Below are positions 9,115 to 20,704 of a stretch of 64,000 bases of DNA, in pieces; within the stretch, counting starts at the first letter, position 1, and every line of letters begins with the position of its first letter. Position numbers and translations under genes: made by a program. The stretch covers positions 222,485 to 286,484 of the forward strand of contig NZ_NPIA01000005.1 of NCBI RefSeq assembly GCF_002262935.1, read 5' to 3'. The notes beneath the pieces were generated by a model. The model did no database searches and was not told where the DNA came from. It saw only the letters and a list, made by a program, of their open reading frames with translations. Source of the stretch: Lottiidibacillus patelloidae. Its GTDB lineage: Bacteria > Bacillota > Bacilli > Bacillales > SA5d-4.

Positions 9115-9966
9115 ATGAGTGTAACTAACATTATGGTTATCGGTGCAGGACAAATGGGTGGCGGAATTGCTCAAGTATGTGCGATGGCTGGATATAACGT
9201 TTTTTTAAATGATTTAAATGATGATGCATTAGCGCGCGGATTAGCAGTCATTACGAAAAACTTATCTCGTCAAGTTGAAAAAGGTCGGATGACTGAAGAA
9301 GATAAGTTAGCAACACTCGGACGTATTACGAACACGACAACGTTAGAATCTGCAAAAGAAGTAGATTTAGTAATTGAAGCTGCAGTTGAAAATATGGACA
9401 TTAAGACGAAAATTTTCGCTCAGTTAGATGAAATCGCACCTGCACATACAATTTTAGCGACAAACACATCTTCACTACCGATTACGGAAATTGCAGCTGC
9501 AACTAATCGACCGGAAAAGGAAATTGGCATGCATTTTATGAATCCTGTGCCTGTCATGAAGCTAGTCGAAATTATTCGCGGTCTAGCAACTGCTGATGAA
9601 GTATATGAAACGATTGAAGATATTACGAAAAAATTAAACAAAGTACCTGTGGAAGTAAATGATTTTCCAGGCTTTGTATCGAACCGTATTTTAATGCCGA
9701 TGATTAATGAAGCAATTTATACAGTATATGAAGGTGTTGCAACACCAGAAGCAATTGATGAAGTAATGAAGTTAGGGATGAACCACCCAATGGGACCATT
9801 AACTTTAGCTGATTTTATCGGTTTAGACACTTGCCTCTACATTATGGAAACATTACAGGAAGGATTCGGTGATGATAAATATCGTCCATGTCCATTGCTT
9901 AGAAAATATGTAAAAGCTGGTTGGTTAGGGAAAAAATCAGGCCGCGGTTTTTATAACTATAACTAA
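9115..9966 (+). CDS. mmgB: 3-hydroxybutyryl-CoA dehydrogenase
   Basis: NAD(P)-dependent 3-hydroxyacyl-CoA dehydrogenase of 283 residues, the typical length of the single-function short-chain enzyme. The N-terminal Rossmann fold begins with [21 protein letters not shown] and the catalytic histidine in [14 protein letters not shown] follow. The C-terminal dimerisation domain contains the PGFVSNR and [15 protein letters not shown] motifs. It oxidises 3-hydroxyacyl-CoA to 3-ketoacyl-CoA, the step before the thiolase encoded upstream. The start ATG at 9115 has GGAGGGTGAAAG in front. Confidence 0.95.
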   Translation: MSVTNIMVIGAGQMGGGIAQVCAMAGYNVFLNDLNDDALARGLAVITKNLSRQVEKGRMTEEDKLATLGRITNTTTLESAKEVDLVIEAAVENMDIKTKIFAQLDEIAPAHTILATNTSSLPITEIAAATNRPEKEIGMHFMNPVPVMKLVEIIRGLATADEVYETIEDITKKLNKVPVEVNDFPGFVSNRILMPMINEAIYTVYEGVATPEAIDEVMKLGMNHPMGPLTLADFIGLDTCLYIMETLQEGFGDDKYRPCPLLRKYVKAGWLGKKSGRGFYNYN

Positions 9967-9985
9967 CAGCTAGGAGGAAAAAAAC

Positions 9986-11128
9986 GTGCAACTTACATTT
10001 ACGGAAGAACAAGAAATGATGCGAAAAATGGTCCGAGATTTTGCACAAGCAGAAATTGCTCCGATTGTTGAAAAAATGGATGAAACTGATGAGTTTCCTC
10101 GCGAAGTAATTAATAAAATGGCAGAGCTTGGCCTAATGGGTATTCCAATACCAGAACAATATGGCGGAGTGGAAATGGATTTCACCTCTTATATCATTGC
10201 CATTCATGAGCTATCAAAAGTAAGTGCAACAATTGGTGTAATTTTATCTGTTCATACTTCTGTTGGTACAAACCCAATTCTTTTCTTTGGAACAGAAGAG
10301 CAAAAACAAAAGTACATTCCGAAGCTGGCTAGTGGAGAATACTTAGGTGCGTTCGCATTAACAGAACCAAGTGCGGGTTCAGATGCAGGAAGCTTAGTCA
10401 CTCGTGCAGTGAAAAAGGATGATAAATACATCTTAAACGGCTCGAAAATCTTTATTACTAACGGTGGTGAAGCGGATACTTACATCGTATTTGCTCGTAC
10501 TAATCCTGAAGAAAAAGGAAGCAAAGGCGTATCTGCATTTATCGTAGAAAAAGATACACCAGGGATGACGATTGGGAAGAAAGAACGAAAAATGGGACTG
10601 AATGGTTCTAATACAGTAGAACTGATTTTTGATAATGCGGAAGTTCCAGTCGAAAATCTTTTAGGTGAAGAAAACAAAGGATTTAAAATTGCAATGGCAA
10701 ACTTAAATGCTGGTCGTATCGGGATCGGTGCGCAAGCGTTAGGAATTGCCGAAGCTGCGCTAGAAGCGGCTATTGCTTATGCAAAAGAGCGAGAGCAGTT
10801 TGGAAAACCGATAGCACGCCAGCAAGGAGTGGCATTTAAGCTAGCTGATATGGCAACGGAAGTAGAAGCTGCCAAACTATTAATCTACCGTGCTGCAGAT
10901 TTAAAATCTCGCGGAATTGATTGTGCGCAGGAAGCATCAATGGCAAAGCTTTTCGCATCAACAATTGCGACAAAAGTAACGACAGAAGCGATTCAAGTGT
11001 TCGGCGGCTACGGTTACACGAAAGACTATCCAGTCGAACGTTACTTCCGTGATGCGAAAATCACTGAAATCTATGAAGGTACGAGCGAAATTCAGCGTCT
11101 CGTATTAAGCAAAAACATCTTTAAATAA
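9986..11128 (+). CDS. Acyl-CoA dehydrogenase (first paralog)
   Basis: FAD-dependent short/medium-chain acyl-CoA dehydrogenase of 380 residues. It introduces the alpha-beta double bond and hands electrons to ETF. The sequence shows the N-terminal helical domain ([20 protein letters not shown]), the FAD/substrate motif [27 protein letters not shown], and the catalytic base glutamate in [11 protein letters not shown] near the C-terminus. The start is a GTG with GGAGG upstream, 19 bp after hbd. It is close in sequence to the next dehydrogenase (11690), so the two are likely duplicates with different acyl preferences, which I cannot resolve. Confidence 0.93.
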   Translation: MQLTFTEEQEMMRKMVRDFAQAEIAPIVEKMDETDEFPREVINKMAELGLMGIPIPEQYGGVEMDFTSYIIAIHELSKVSATIGVILSVHTSVGTNPILFFGTEEQKQKYIPKLASGEYLGAFALTEPSAGSDAGSLVTRAVKKDDKYILNGSKIFITNGGEADTYIVFARTNPEEKGSKGVSAFIVEKDTPGMTIGKKERKMGLNGSNTVELIFDNAEVPVENLLGEENKGFKIAMANLNAGRIGIGAQALGIAEAALEAAIAYAKEREQFGKPIARQQGVAFKLADMATEVEAAKLLIYRAADLKSRGIDCAQEASMAKLFASTIATKVTTEAIQVFGGYGYTKDYPVERYFRDAKITEIYEGTSEIQRLVLSKNIFK

Positions 11129-11146
11129 TATTAGAATTAATTTGCT

Positions 11147-11248
11147 AAAATCCGCTCCCTTTCCGCGGACGAACCACGAGCCTCCTCACTCGTTCCTCGC
11201 TGTGGGGTCTCGTCTGGCTCGTTATTCCGCAGGAGTGTCGCGGATTTT
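11147..11248 (-). repeat. Family A repeat, copy 2 (inverted)
   Basis: Reverse-oriented copy of the element, bounded by the perfect inverted repeat AAAATCCGC (11147-11155) and GCGGATTTT (11240-11248). Inside it are CCACGAGCCTCCTCA, TGTGGGGTCTCG and CCGCAGGAGT, the reverse complement of the family core. The 561-bp gap between the two acyl-CoA dehydrogenases consists largely of such copies. No gene is supported there. Confidence 0.75.
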
Positions 11249-11281
11249 GCGCAAATTTTACAAATAGTAATAGCGAAGGTG

Positions 11282-11325
11282 CGAGACTCCTGCGGGAAAA
11301 GCAACAGCTGAAGATCCTGTAACAT
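11282..11325 (+). repeat. Family A repeat, truncated copy 3
   Basis: GCGAGACTCCTGCGGGAAAAGCA and GAAGATCCTG match the left half of the element. The right half is missing. Confidence 0.6.
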
Positions 11326-11378
11326 GGATAAAGAATATCAACTCGTAGAAGCTGGGACAAAATTAAGCAATGATTAGT

Positions 11379-11499
11379 ACAGTCAAAATATGGAGACTCC
11401 TACGGGACAGCACGTATCCGAAGACCCCGCAAGAAAGCGTATTTTTGCTTTCTTAGGAGGCTGAGGTAGTGCCCGTGGAAAGCGTAGTATTTTGACTGT
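11379..11499 (+). repeat. Family A repeat, copy 4, with perfect terminal inverted repeats
   Basis: A 121-bp copy. Its ends are exact inverted repeats ACAGTCAAAATA (11379-11390) and TATTTTGACTGT (11488-11499). The core shows GGAGACTCCTACGGGACAGC, CCGAAGACCCCGCAAG, a hairpin AGAAAGC...GCTTTCT, then GGAGGCTGAGGTAGTGCCCGTGG. Confidence 0.8.
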
Positions 11500-11554
11500 G
11501 CACGTATTGTTTATCAATGTAATACATTTTCCCAACTTCTTTGAAAACGTCGAA

Positions 11555-11612
11555 GCAACCACTTCCTGTGGAAGTGAGGAGGCTGAAGCGTTGCTCGCGG
11601 AAAGCGAGTGCC
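11555..11612 (+). repeat. Family A repeat, degenerate copy 5
   Basis: Right-half remnant with GAGGAGGCTGAAGC and CGCGGAAAGCGAGTG, preceded by a small hairpin CCACTTCC-TG-TGGAAGTG-like stem. It lies about 80 bp before the acdA start. Confidence 0.5.
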
Positions 11613-11689
11613 TGAAGCGACACCAATATATAGGTAATATAGATGAAATAATAGTCTACTAGAGAACTTAGACAAAGGGAGAGAATACG

Positions 11690-12829
11690 ATGAACTTTCA
11701 ATTAACAGAAGAACAAGAAATGCTACGTAAAATGATTCGTGACTTTGCAGAAAACGAAGTTGCACCTACAGCTGAAGAGCGTGACGAAGAAGAACGCTTT
11801 GACCGAGAAATTTTTGACCAAATGGCAGAGTTAGGTTTAACAGGTATTCCGTGGCCAGAAGAGTACGGCGGAGCTGGAATGGACTATGTTGCCTACTGTA
11901 TCGCAGTCGAAGAGTTATCTCGCGTTTGTGCTTCAACTGGAGTAACGCTTTCTGCCCACACTTCACTTGCTGGTTGGCCAATCTACACATTTGGTACGGA
12001 AGAGCAAAAACAAAAGTTTTTACGCCCAATGGCTGAAGGAAAGAAAATGGGTGCTTACGGATTAACTGAGCCACAGTCAGGGTCTGATGCTGGTGGTATG
12101 AAAACGACAGCAAAACTTGATGGCGATGAATATGTTATTAATGGCTCGAAAATCTTCATTACAAACGGCGGGGAAGCAGAAATTTATGTAGTATTCGCTG
12201 TTACTGATCCAGAAAAAGGTGCTAAAGGGACAACGGCATTTATCGTTGAAAAAGGAACGCCAGGATTTTCATTTGGTAAAAAGGAACGAAAACTTGGAAT
12301 TCGTTCATCTCCAACATTAGAAATTATCTTTGAAAATTGTCGTGTGCCGAAAGAAAACGTTCTTGGTGAAGTAGGCGAAGGATTTAAAGTTGCTATGATG
12401 ACACTTGATGGTGGTCGTAACGGAATTGCTGCACAAGCGGTAGGGATTGCTCAAGGTGCATTAGATGCAGCGGTTGATTATGCAAAAGAGCGTAAGCAAT
12501 TCGGAAAGCCTATTGCAGCACAACAAGGAATCGGTTTTAAAATTGCTGACATGGCAACAAAAGTTGAAGCGGCTCGTCTATTAACTTATCAAGCAGCTTG
12601 GCTTGAAAGTGAAGGGAAACCTTACGGAAAACAATCGGCAATGTCGAAACTTTTCGCTGGAGATATTGCAATGGAAGTTACAACAGATGCGGTTCAAGTA
12701 TTTGGTGGATATGGTTACACGAAAGATTATCCAGTAGAACGTTATATGCGTGATGCGAAGATTACTCAAATTTACGAAGGAACTCAAGAAATTCAACGAT
12801 TAGTAATTTCTAGAATGGTTACGAAATAA
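11690..12829 (+). CDS. acdA: Acyl-CoA dehydrogenase AcdA
   Basis: A second FAD-dependent acyl-CoA dehydrogenase, 379 residues. It has [27 protein letters not shown] and the catalytic glutamate in [11 protein letters not shown]. In B. subtilis acdA lies between ywjF and rpoE, so this paralog is the positional ortholog. It differs from the first by an extra acidic N-terminal stretch ([11 protein letters not shown]). The ATG at 11690 has GGGAGAG upstream. It is followed after 13 bp by meaB, with the TetR gene overlapping meaB, so acdA-meaB-tetR-icmF looks like one transcript. Confidence 0.93.
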   Translation: MNFQLTEEQEMLRKMIRDFAENEVAPTAEERDEEERFDREIFDQMAELGLTGIPWPEEYGGAGMDYVAYCIAVEELSRVCASTGVTLSAHTSLAGWPIYTFGTEEQKQKFLRPMAEGKKMGAYGLTEPQSGSDAGGMKTTAKLDGDEYVINGSKIFITNGGEAEIYVVFAVTDPEKGAKGTTAFIVEKGTPGFSFGKKERKLGIRSSPTLEIIFENCRVPKENVLGEVGEGFKVAMMTLDGGRNGIAAQAVGIAQGALDAAVDYAKERKQFGKPIAAQQGIGFKIADMATKVEAARLLTYQAAWLESEGKPYGKQSAMSKLFAGDIAMEVTTDAVQVFGGYGYTKDYPVERYMRDAKITQIYEGTQEIQRLVISRMVTK

Positions 12830-12842
12830 GGAGGCAACACTT

Positions 12843-13802
12843 ATGCATCCTCTTGCGAAGCGATTGATTAACGGAGATGAGCGAGCGCTAGCTCGAGCGA
12901 TATCACTAATAGAAAACGATGACAAAGATAAACTTACGATCTTAAAGGACATCCACCAACATACAGGTAAAGCTTATTATCTTGGCTTAACTGGTTCGCC
13001 TGGAGCTGGAAAAAGTTCGCTCGTAAATCGCTTAATTAGTCATCTTCGCGCCCTTAACTTAACGGTAGGTATTGTGGCTGTTGACCCGACTAGTCCTTTT
13101 AGTGGCGGAGCATTGCTCGGCGACCGGGTACGAATGGCAGAGCATTTTACCGATAGAGGTGTCTTCATTCGTAGTATGGGAACGAGAGGAAGTCTTGGTG
13201 GTCTTGCCCGCACGACGAAGGAAACAGTTCGATTAATGGACGCTTACGGATTTGATGTCATTCTCATTGAAACTGTCGGTGTCGGTCAATCTGAACTGGA
13301 TATTATGAAAATTGCTGACACAACAGCTGTTGTCTTAAATCCTGGCAGTGGTGACATTGTGCAAATTTTCAAGGCCGGAATTATGGAAATAGCCGATCTG
13401 TATTGCATAAATAAAGCTGACTTACCAGGCGTACCTAAACTATTAGGCCAGCTTGAAAGTTTACTAGAAATCATTAATCACGATAGCGACTGGAAAACCC
13501 CTGTCGTGCAAACGATTTCGACAGAGAATAAAAATATTGATGGGTTATGGAATGCAGCCAAAGAACATCAACGCTATTTACTTGAGAGCGGCGAAGGAGA
13601 GAAACGCCGCAAGCAGCACTTACAAACGGAAGTATATGAAGTTGTTCATGCAGAGCTGATGAAAGACCTACTCATCCATGAAAAAGAGCATGAAGAAACT
13701 TGGATTCATGAATTAACTAATGGTGAAGTAGACCCCTATTCAGTAGCAGAAGCAATTATGGCTAAGTGGCTAAATCAAGGAAAGAGTGATAGCAATGAAT
13801 AA
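12843..13802 (+). CDS. meaB: MeaB/ArgK-family GTPase (mutase chaperone)
   Basis: G3E-family P-loop GTPase of 319 residues, the usual length of MeaB. The P-loop GSPGAGKSS is at residues 51-59. [16 protein letters not shown], the Walker-B-like ILIETVGVGQSE and the base-recognition NKAD follow, and the C-terminal helices typical of MeaB dimerisation are present. MeaB proteins load and protect adenosylcobalamin on B12-dependent acyl-CoA mutases. This is notable because the mutase encoded next (IcmF) already carries its own G domain, so this free copy may serve a methylmalonyl-CoA mutase elsewhere. The GGAGG site is 8 bp before the ATG. Confidence 0.93.
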   Translation: MHPLAKRLINGDERALARAISLIENDDKDKLTILKDIHQHTGKAYYLGLTGSPGAGKSSLVNRLISHLRALNLTVGIVAVDPTSPFSGGALLGDRVRMAEHFTDRGVFIRSMGTRGSLGGLARTTKETVRLMDAYGFDVILIETVGVGQSELDIMKIADTTAVVLNPGSGDIVQIFKAGIMEIADLYCINKADLPGVPKLLGQLESLLEIINHDSDWKTPVVQTISTENKNIDGLWNAAKEHQRYLLESGEGEKRRKQHLQTEVYEVVHAELMKDLLIHEKEHEETWIHELTNGEVDPYSVAEAIMAKWLNQGKSDSNE

Positions 13803-14421
13803 GCGTGAAGTACCTTCATTAGTGAAGGATGAAAAGCTCGTTAAAAAACGCCGCGATCAAATGATTAAAGGTGCGGTAAAGCTTTTTAAAGAAAAAGGAT
13901 TTCACCGTACGACGACGAGAGAAATTGCAAAAGAAGCCGGTTTTAGTATCGGTACTCTCTATGAATATATCCGCAAAAAAGAAGATATTTTATATCTCGT
14001 TTGTGATGCCATTTACGATGAGGTACATGAAAAGCTGGAAAAAGCGATAGACCGAGACAAAGTAACGCTTGAAAGCCTTGAAGATGCACTTGTAGCATAC
14101 TTTCACGTAATGGATGAAATGCAAGATGAAGTTATGGTCATGTACCAAGAATCGAAATCACTTTCTAAAGAAGCATTGCCATACGTATTAAAAAAAGAAG
14201 AAGAAATGGTTGAAATTTTTATTGAAATGCTAAGTCAATTAGTGCAAGAGAAACAACTAGATCTAGATGAAAAAGAAATCCAACTAATTAGTCATCAAAT
14301 CGTCGTTCAAGGGCAAATGTGGTCATTTAGACGTTGGGGATTAAAACATTTATATACGTTGGAAGAGTTTATTGAGAAACAAAACCGCTTAATTTTTAAA
14401 GGAATTTTACCTGAACAATAA
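13795..14421 (+). CDS. TetR-family transcriptional repressor of the acyl-CoA block
   Basis: A 208-residue TetR-type regulator. The N-terminal helix-turn-helix spans about residues 20-65: GAVKLFKEKGFHRTTTREIAK (in parts) followed by GFSIGTLYEYIRKKEDIL, with the characteristic final YxYxxxK. The C-terminal domain is all-helical and should bind an acyl-CoA or similar effector. I chose the ATG at 13795, which overlaps the end of meaB by 8 bp. A GTG at 13786 is an alternative. Its likely targets are the palindromes at 5398 and 7682. It resembles FadR-type regulators in fold, but I do not claim orthology. Confidence 0.88.
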   Translation: MNKREVPSLVKDEKLVKKRRDQMIKGAVKLFKEKGFHRTTTREIAKEAGFSIGTLYEYIRKKEDILYLVCDAIYDEVHEKLEKAIDRDKVTLESLEDALVAYFHVMDEMQDEVMVMYQESKSLSKEALPYVLKKEEEMVEIFIEMLSQLVQEKQLDLDEKEIQLISHQIVVQGQMWSFRRWGLKHLYTLEEFIEKQNRLIFKGILPEQ

Positions 14422-14439
14422 ATGAAAGGAGCGAGACAA

Positions 14440-17400
14440 ATGAGTAATACTACAGAAGTTTATAAACCGAAAAATCATGTTCGCTTTGTTACTGCTTCAA
14501 GTTTATTCGATGGCCATGATGCTTCTATTAACATTATGCGTCGTATTATCCAAGCAACAGGTGCTGAAGTAATTCATTTAGGGCATAACCGTTCTGTTGA
14601 CGAAGTTGTGACTGCTGCAATTCAAGAGGATGTGCAAGGAATTGCGATTTCCTCTTACCAAGGCGGACATATGGAATATTTCAAATACATGTACGACCTA
14701 CTAAAGGAAAAAGGTGCTGGACACATTCGCATTTATGGAGGCGGTGGTGGAGTTATCGTCCCACCAGAAATAAAAGAGCTTCATGAATATGGGATTGCTC
14801 GTATATTCTCGCCTGAAGATGGTCGTAAACATGGACTTCAAGGAATGATCAATAAAATGGTCGAAGAGTGTGACTTTCCGACAGCGAAACAGCTTGATAA
14901 TGAAATTGAGCGTTTGCAAGAAGGAGACCACGGTGCAATTGCTCGGTTAATATCTTTCGTGGAAGCAAAACAAAGTGATTCTTCAGAAGTTGCGGCAACA
15001 GCAGAAGCGGCTATTTCCCAACTACAAGGATTACAAAAAGAAGTACCTGTTGTCGGAATTACAGGAACAGGTGGAGCGGGGAAAAGTTCCTTAACAGATG
15101 AGCTTGTCCGTCGTTTCTTAAATCAATATAAAGATAAAAAGATGGCGATCATTTCTATTGATCCAACAAAGCAAAAAACGGGTGGGGCATTACTAGGTGA
15201 CCGTATTCGTATGAATGCTATTCATTCTGGTCGCATTTATATGCGCAGTCTTGCAACTCGTCAGTCGAAAACAGAGCTATCGCTCGCAATCAAAGATGCA
15301 GTGGCAGTTACAAAAGCAGCTGACTTTGATTTAATCGTGATTGAAACAAGTGGAATTGGTCAAGGTGATGCTGAGATTACGAATATCGCAGACATTGCAA
15401 TGTATGTCATGACGAGTGAGTTCGGTGCACCTTCACAATTAGAAAAAATCGATATGATCGATTTTGCGGACTTAATTGTTATTAATAAATACGAACGCAA
15501 AGGATCGGAAGATGCACTTCGCGACGTGAAAAAGCAATATCAACGCAGTCATATGCGTTTTGATGAAGATACGGCAAATATGCCAGTGTACGCAACGATC
15601 GCTAGCCAATTTAACGATCCTGGTACTAATAATCTTTTTGCAGCAATTATTGAGACAATTAATAAAAAGTGTGGCTTAAATTGGGAATGTTCGTATGAAA
15701 CGAAAGCCAACGTTGAAAAACAAAATGTCATTATCCCGACGGATCGTACGCAATATATGCTGGATGTTGCAAAAACAGTTAAAAGCTACCATAGTTACGT
15801 CAAGGAGCAAGCAGAAAGTGCGCGAAAAGTATACCAACTTGCTGGGTCAATTAACACTTTAAAAGAAGTTGGAGCAAAAGAAGAAACACTTTCGGAATTG
15901 GAAAATGCAAAACAAGCGTCAACAGAACAGCTTTCAAAAGAAGTATCTGCTCACCTTGAAAATTGGCCAAAGCTGAAAGAGAAATATGAAGCCGATCAGT
16001 TTGTTACAAAAATTCGCGACAAAGAAATCGTTACAGAACTGAAGACGAGAAGTTTATCGGGCTTAGATATTCCAAAAGTAGCGCTTCCTAAGTTTAACGA
16101 TTGGGGCGACTTACTTACGTGGATTATGAAAGAAAACGTTCCAGGTTCATTCCCTTATACAGCAGGAGTCTTTCCGTTTAAACGTAAAGGTGAAGATCCG
16201 AAGCGCCAGTTCGCAGGAGAAGGAACGCCAGAAAGAACAAATCGTCGTTTCCATTACTTATCAAAAGATGATGATGCGAAGCGTTTAAGTACAGCATTTG
16301 ACTCAGTAACACTTTACGGGCAAGATCCAGATTACCGCCCTGACATCTACGGAAAAGTTGGGGAAAGTGGCGTAAGTATCTGTACATTAGATGATATGAA
16401 GAAGTTATATAATGGCTTTGACTTATGTGCACCGTCAACGTCTGTGTCTATGACAATTAACGGTCCGGCACCAATCATCTTAGCAATGTTTATGAACACT
16501 GCAATCGAACAGCAAATTGAAAAGTTTGAGACAGAAAATGGGCGTAAGCCAAGCGACGAAGAAGCAATGCAAATTAAAGAAATGACATTGCAAACAGTTC
16601 GTGGAACTGTGCAAGCAGATATTTTAAAAGAAGATCAAGGACAAAACACATGTATTTTCTCAACAGAATTTGCCCTGCGTATGATGGGGGACATTCAGCA
16701 ATACTTTATTGATAGTAAGGTGAGAAACTATTACTCCGTTTCCATTTCTGGTTATCACATTGCTGAAGCTGGAGCGAATCCAATTACACAATTAGCGTTA
16801 ACGCTTGCGAACGGATTTACGTATGTTGAATACTATTTAAGCCGTGGCATGAATATTGATGATTTTGCACCTAACTTGTCATTCTTCTTCTCAAATGGAT
16901 TAGACCCTGAGTATTCGGTAATTGGCCGTGTTGCAAGAAGAATTTGGGCAGTAGTTATGCGTGAAAAATATGGTGCTAACGAGCGTAGTCAAAAGTTGAA
17001 GTATCATATCCAAACGTCAGGTCGCTCATTGCATGCCCAAGAAATGGACTTTAACGACATTCGTACGACACTTCAAGCATTGTTAGCTATTTATGATAAC
17101 TGTAACTCGCTACACACAAACGCTTATGATGAAGCGGTAACGACGCCTACGGAAAACTCAGTTCGCCGAGCAATGGCTATCCAAATGATTATTACAAAGG
17201 AATTTGGCTTAGCGAAAAATGAAAATGCAATGCAAGGTTCTTACATTATCGAAGAACTTACTGATTTAGTAGAACAAGCGGTTCTGACAGAATTTGAACG
17301 TTTAAATGACCGTGGCGGAGTATTGGGCGCGATGGAAACGCAATATCAACGTGGAAAAATTCAAGAAGAGTCAATGTATTACGAAATGAAAAAGCATACT

Positions 17401-17703
17401 GGGGAATTGCCAATCATCGGTGTGAATACGTATTTAAATCCAAATGCAGTTGATGAAGAAGAATTTAACATGGAACTAGCACGTGCATCAAAAGAAGAAA
17501 AAGAACACCAAATTACAAACTTGCGTGCATTCCAAGAAACGCATAAAGACGATGCAGAACATGCATTAAATAGTTTGAAGCAAGTTGCGGTATCAGGTGG
17601 TAACATCTTTGCAGAACTAATGGAAACTGTCAAAGTAGCAAGTTTAGGGCAAATTACCCAAGCGTTATACGAAGTCGGAGGGCAATACCGTCGTAACATG
17701 TAA
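14440..17703 (+). CDS. icmF: Fused isobutyryl-CoA mutase IcmF
   Basis: A 1087-residue adenosylcobalamin-dependent carbon-skeleton mutase with three parts in one chain. First is the B12-binding domain (H26 in DGHDAS is the expected cobalt ligand; the family DxHxxG motif has Ser in place of Gly). Next is a MeaB-like GTPase with P-loop GTGGAGKSS around 209-217. Last is the C-terminal mutase TIM barrel. Two residues set substrate class. Phe578 (AGVFPF) and Gln735 (GQNTCIF) stand where methylmalonyl-CoA mutases have Tyr and Arg, which fits a monocarboxylic substrate such as isobutyryl/butyryl-CoA and not methylmalonyl-CoA. The start at 14440 has AAAGGAG 8 bp upstream; an ATG at 14422 lacks one. 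It converts branched to straight acyl-CoA for the beta-oxidation enzymes encoded upstream. Confidence 0.95.
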   Translation: MSNTTEVYKPKNHVRFVTASSLFDGHDASINIMRRIIQATGAEVIHLGHNRSVDEVVTAAIQEDVQGIAISSYQGGHMEYFKYMYDLLKEKGAGHIRIYGGGGGVIVPPEIKELHEYGIARIFSPEDGRKHGLQGMINKMVEECDFPTAKQLDNEIERLQEGDHGAIARLISFVEAKQSDSSEVAATAEAAISQLQGLQKEVPVVGITGTGGAGKSSLTDELVRRFLNQYKDKKMAIISIDPTKQKTGGALLGDRIRMNAIHSGRIYMRSLATRQSKTELSLAIKDAVAVTKAADFDLIVIETSGIGQGDAEITNIADIAMYVMTSEFGAPSQLEKIDMIDFADLIVINKYERKGSEDALRDVKKQYQRSHMRFDEDTANMPVYATIASQFNDPGTNNLFAAIIETINKKCGLNWECSYETKANVEKQNVIIPTDRTQYMLDVAKTVKSYHSYVKEQAESARKVYQLAGSINTLKEVGAKEETLSELENAKQASTEQLSKEVSAHLENWPKLKEKYEADQFVTKIRDKEIVTELKTRSLSGLDIPKVALPKFNDWGDLLTWIMKENVPGSFPYTAGVFPFKRKGEDPKRQFAGEGTPERTNRRFHYLSKDDDAKRLSTAFDSVTLYGQDPDYRPDIYGKVGESGVSICTLDDMKKLYNGFDLCAPSTSVSMTINGPAPIILAMFMNTAIEQQIEKFETENGRKPSDEEAMQIKEMTLQTVRGTVQADILKEDQGQNTCIFSTEFALRMMGDIQQYFIDSKVRNYYSVSISGYHIAEAGANPITQLALTLANGFTYVEYYLSRGMNIDDFAPNLSFFFSNGLDPEYSVIGRVARRIWAVVMREKYGANERSQKLKYHIQTSGRSLHAQEMDFNDIRTTLQALLAIYDNCNSLHTNAYDEAVTTPTENSVRRAMAIQMIITKEFGLAKNENAMQGSYIIEELTDLVEQAVLTEFERLNDRGGVLGAMETQYQRGKIQEESMYYEMKKHTGELPIIGVNTYLNPNAVDEEEFNMELARASKEEKEHQITNLRAFQETHKDDAEHALNSLKQVAVSGGNIFAELMETVKVASLGQITQALYEVGGQYRRNM

Positions 17704-17915
17704 AAAAGAAAAGCGGAGGCGAACGTTCAGCGACGTATAACCTTATGTAACTTTGAACTAAGATAAAGGAAACACAACGAGAAGTTCGAGTTGATGTTGA
17801 CTTATCGTAAATAAGAAGTGTGAAGAATTGTAGGCGTTGGGAGCTGAAGCTGGATCAAAAAAGAAAAGCTAAAGCAATCGGTTAACGGCGTAAATTCTGG
17901 AGCACTTCGTAAGCT
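17704..17915 (-). repeat. Family B repeat, inverted copy (full plus partial unit)
   Basis: Reverse complement of the family B unit. The full unit runs from about 17704 to 17856 (GAAGTGTGAAGAATTGTAGG, GCGTTGGGAGCTGAAGCTGG near the end), followed by a partial unit to about 17915. The order full/partial mirrors the copy at 501-723. It fills the first half of the icmF-rpoE gap. Confidence 0.75.
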
Positions 17916-17926
17916 ATCCTATAATT

Positions 17927-17953
17927 AAGGCGGGAGGAAAACTCCCCCTTTTT
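17927..17953 (+). terminator. Terminator after icmF
   Basis: AAGGCGGGAG, loop GAAAA, CTCCCCCTTTTT: a stem with one internal mismatch, followed by T residues. It ends the acyl-CoA block beyond the inserted repeat. Confidence 0.7.
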
Positions 17954-18036
17954 CTATGTGAGAATATAAACATTCGTATTTTATACTTATTAAATAGTGA
18001 TTAATGCTATCTCATAAGGTAATATTTCGGAAAAAA

Positions 18037-18079
18037 TTACAACTTAAAGTAGCATATTCCTTATAATTTTGTTTATAAT
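18037..18079 (+). promoter_or_regulatory. Promoter region of rpoE
   Basis: Two perfect TATAAT boxes (18062-18067 and 18074-18079) lie 38-50 bp before the rpoE start. The best -35 is TTACAA at 18037 with a long 19-bp spacer, so the exact promoter is uncertain. Confidence 0.45.
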
Positions 18080-18117
18080 GAATGGTATGATTTGCAAGTG
18101 ATGAGAGGAGTGCCAGT

Positions 18118-18672
18118 ATGACTTTAATTTCAAAGTATTCAAAAGAAGAAATAGAAGAAATGTCGATGATTGAAGTTGCCTTCTTAATTTTAACTGAAAA
18201 TAAAGAAGCAATCTCATTTGATGACTTAGTTACAAAAATTGCTGATGCTAAAGGTATGAGTGAACAGGAAATCGAAAATCGCATTTCACAATTTTACACG
18301 GACTTAAACATTGAAGGTCGATACATGAACATCGGTGATAACATGTGGGGTCTAAAAGAATGGTACCCAGTTGACCAACAGCAAGATGAAGAGTTAACAC
18401 TTTCTGTCGAAAACACACCACGTAAGCGTCGTAAAAAGAAAAAGAAAAAAGTTGAAGATCTACTTCTTGGTGATGATGATGAAGATCTAGATGAAGACGA
18501 TGACGATCTACTTCTTGATGATGAAGATTTAGATGATGAAGACGATGATGATTTTGATGACGATGATGATTTAGACACAGATGATGCAGACCTTGATGAC
18601 GATTTCACTGATGAAATTGACGAGATTGCCGATGATGACGATCTTGATGAAGACGAAGAAGAAGACCTATAG
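18118..18672 (+). CDS. rpoE: RNA polymerase delta subunit
   Basis: The Firmicutes-specific delta subunit, which aids RNA polymerase recycling and promoter selectivity. The 184 residues consist of a folded N-terminal winged-helix HARE domain (to about residue 90: EMSMIEVAFLILTE, GDNMWGLKEWYPVDQ), a short basic tract (RKRRKKKKKK), and a disordered tail made almost only of Asp and Glu. The tail makes the antisense strand look like a serine-rich reading frame, which is an artefact. GAGAGGAG precedes the ATG. It lies directly before pyrG, as in B. subtilis. Confidence 0.97.
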   Translation: MTLISKYSKEEIEEMSMIEVAFLILTENKEAISFDDLVTKIADAKGMSEQEIENRISQFYTDLNIEGRYMNIGDNMWGLKEWYPVDQQQDEELTLSVENTPRKRRKKKKKKVEDLLLGDDDEDLDEDDDDLLLDDEDLDDEDDDDFDDDDDLDTDDADLDDDFTDEIDEIADDDDLDEDEEEDL

Positions 18673-18679
18673 GTAATAG

Positions 18680-18708
18680 TTGACATAGATAAACTGTAAT
18701 TGTATTAT
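18680..18708 (+). promoter_or_regulatory. Sigma-A promoter of pyrG
   Basis: TTGACA (18680-18685), a 17-bp spacer and TATTAT (18703-18708). The predicted start is the GGG at 18716-18718, giving a transcript beginning GGGCU, the same initial sequence as B. subtilis pyrG (from memory). Confidence 0.88.
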
Positions 18709-18715
18709 TTATGTT

Positions 18716-18801
18716 GGGCTATTCAAATAGCTGTTACATATGGGAAATAACATTCAAGTGCCCCTCTTATTATTATAATGAGAGGTGGCACTTTTTTTTT
18801 T
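18716..18801 (+). promoter_or_regulatory. pyrG leader with CTP-sensitive attenuator
   Basis: The leader starts GGGCT and contains a strong terminator: AAGTGCC/CCTCTTATT pairs with AATGAGAGG/GGCACTT (18756-18793), followed by ten T. In B. subtilis pyrG, low CTP makes polymerase add extra G residues at the start, and the G run pairs with the C/U-rich left arm to prevent termination. The GGG start and the CCCCTCTT left arm (18761-18768) provide both elements here. Confidence 0.8.
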
Positions 18802-18837
18802 GTTTTCCAGACTATTTTATATTTTAACCAATAATGA

Positions 18838-20484
<1,647 letters not shown>

Positions 20485-20530
20485 GATTAAAAATGATTAC
20501 AGGGGCAGTGTAATAAGTCCTTAAAATAGA

Positions 20531-20576
20531 ACAAGGCCAAGTAGAGTTATCCATCTAACTTGGTCTTGTTTTTGTT
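20531..20576 (+). terminator. Terminator after pyrG
   Basis: ACAAGGCCAAGT and ACTTGGTCTTGT form a 12-bp stem with G-T pairs, followed by TTTTGTTTTTG. Confidence 0.85.
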
Positions 20577-20598
20577 TTTGTGTTGATATTTGGATGAA

Positions 20599-20655
20599 AT
20601 TCACGACTCTCCTGCGGGAACAGTGAGCCAAGCAAGACCCCACAGCCCTCGGAAG
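20599..20655 (+). repeat. Family A repeat, degenerate copy 6
   Basis: CACGACTCTCCTGCGGGAACAG and AAGACCCCACAG match the left half of family A. The right half has drifted or is missing. Confidence 0.5.
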
Positions 20656-20704
20656 CCAAGGTATGTACTTGCATTTCACTGACTTTTTGAAAGCCGCTTA
20701 TCTT

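Noticed and set aside
11137..11765. Several minus-strand frames of 60-85 codons between the acyl-CoA dehydrogenases
   Set aside because: They run through family A repeat copies and into the start of acdA. No coding signs.
18294..18686. A 130-codon serine-rich reading frame on the minus strand
   Set aside because: It is the antisense of the Asp/Glu-rich tail of rpoE. GAT/GAA codons read backwards give serine codons. It has no ribosome site or family.
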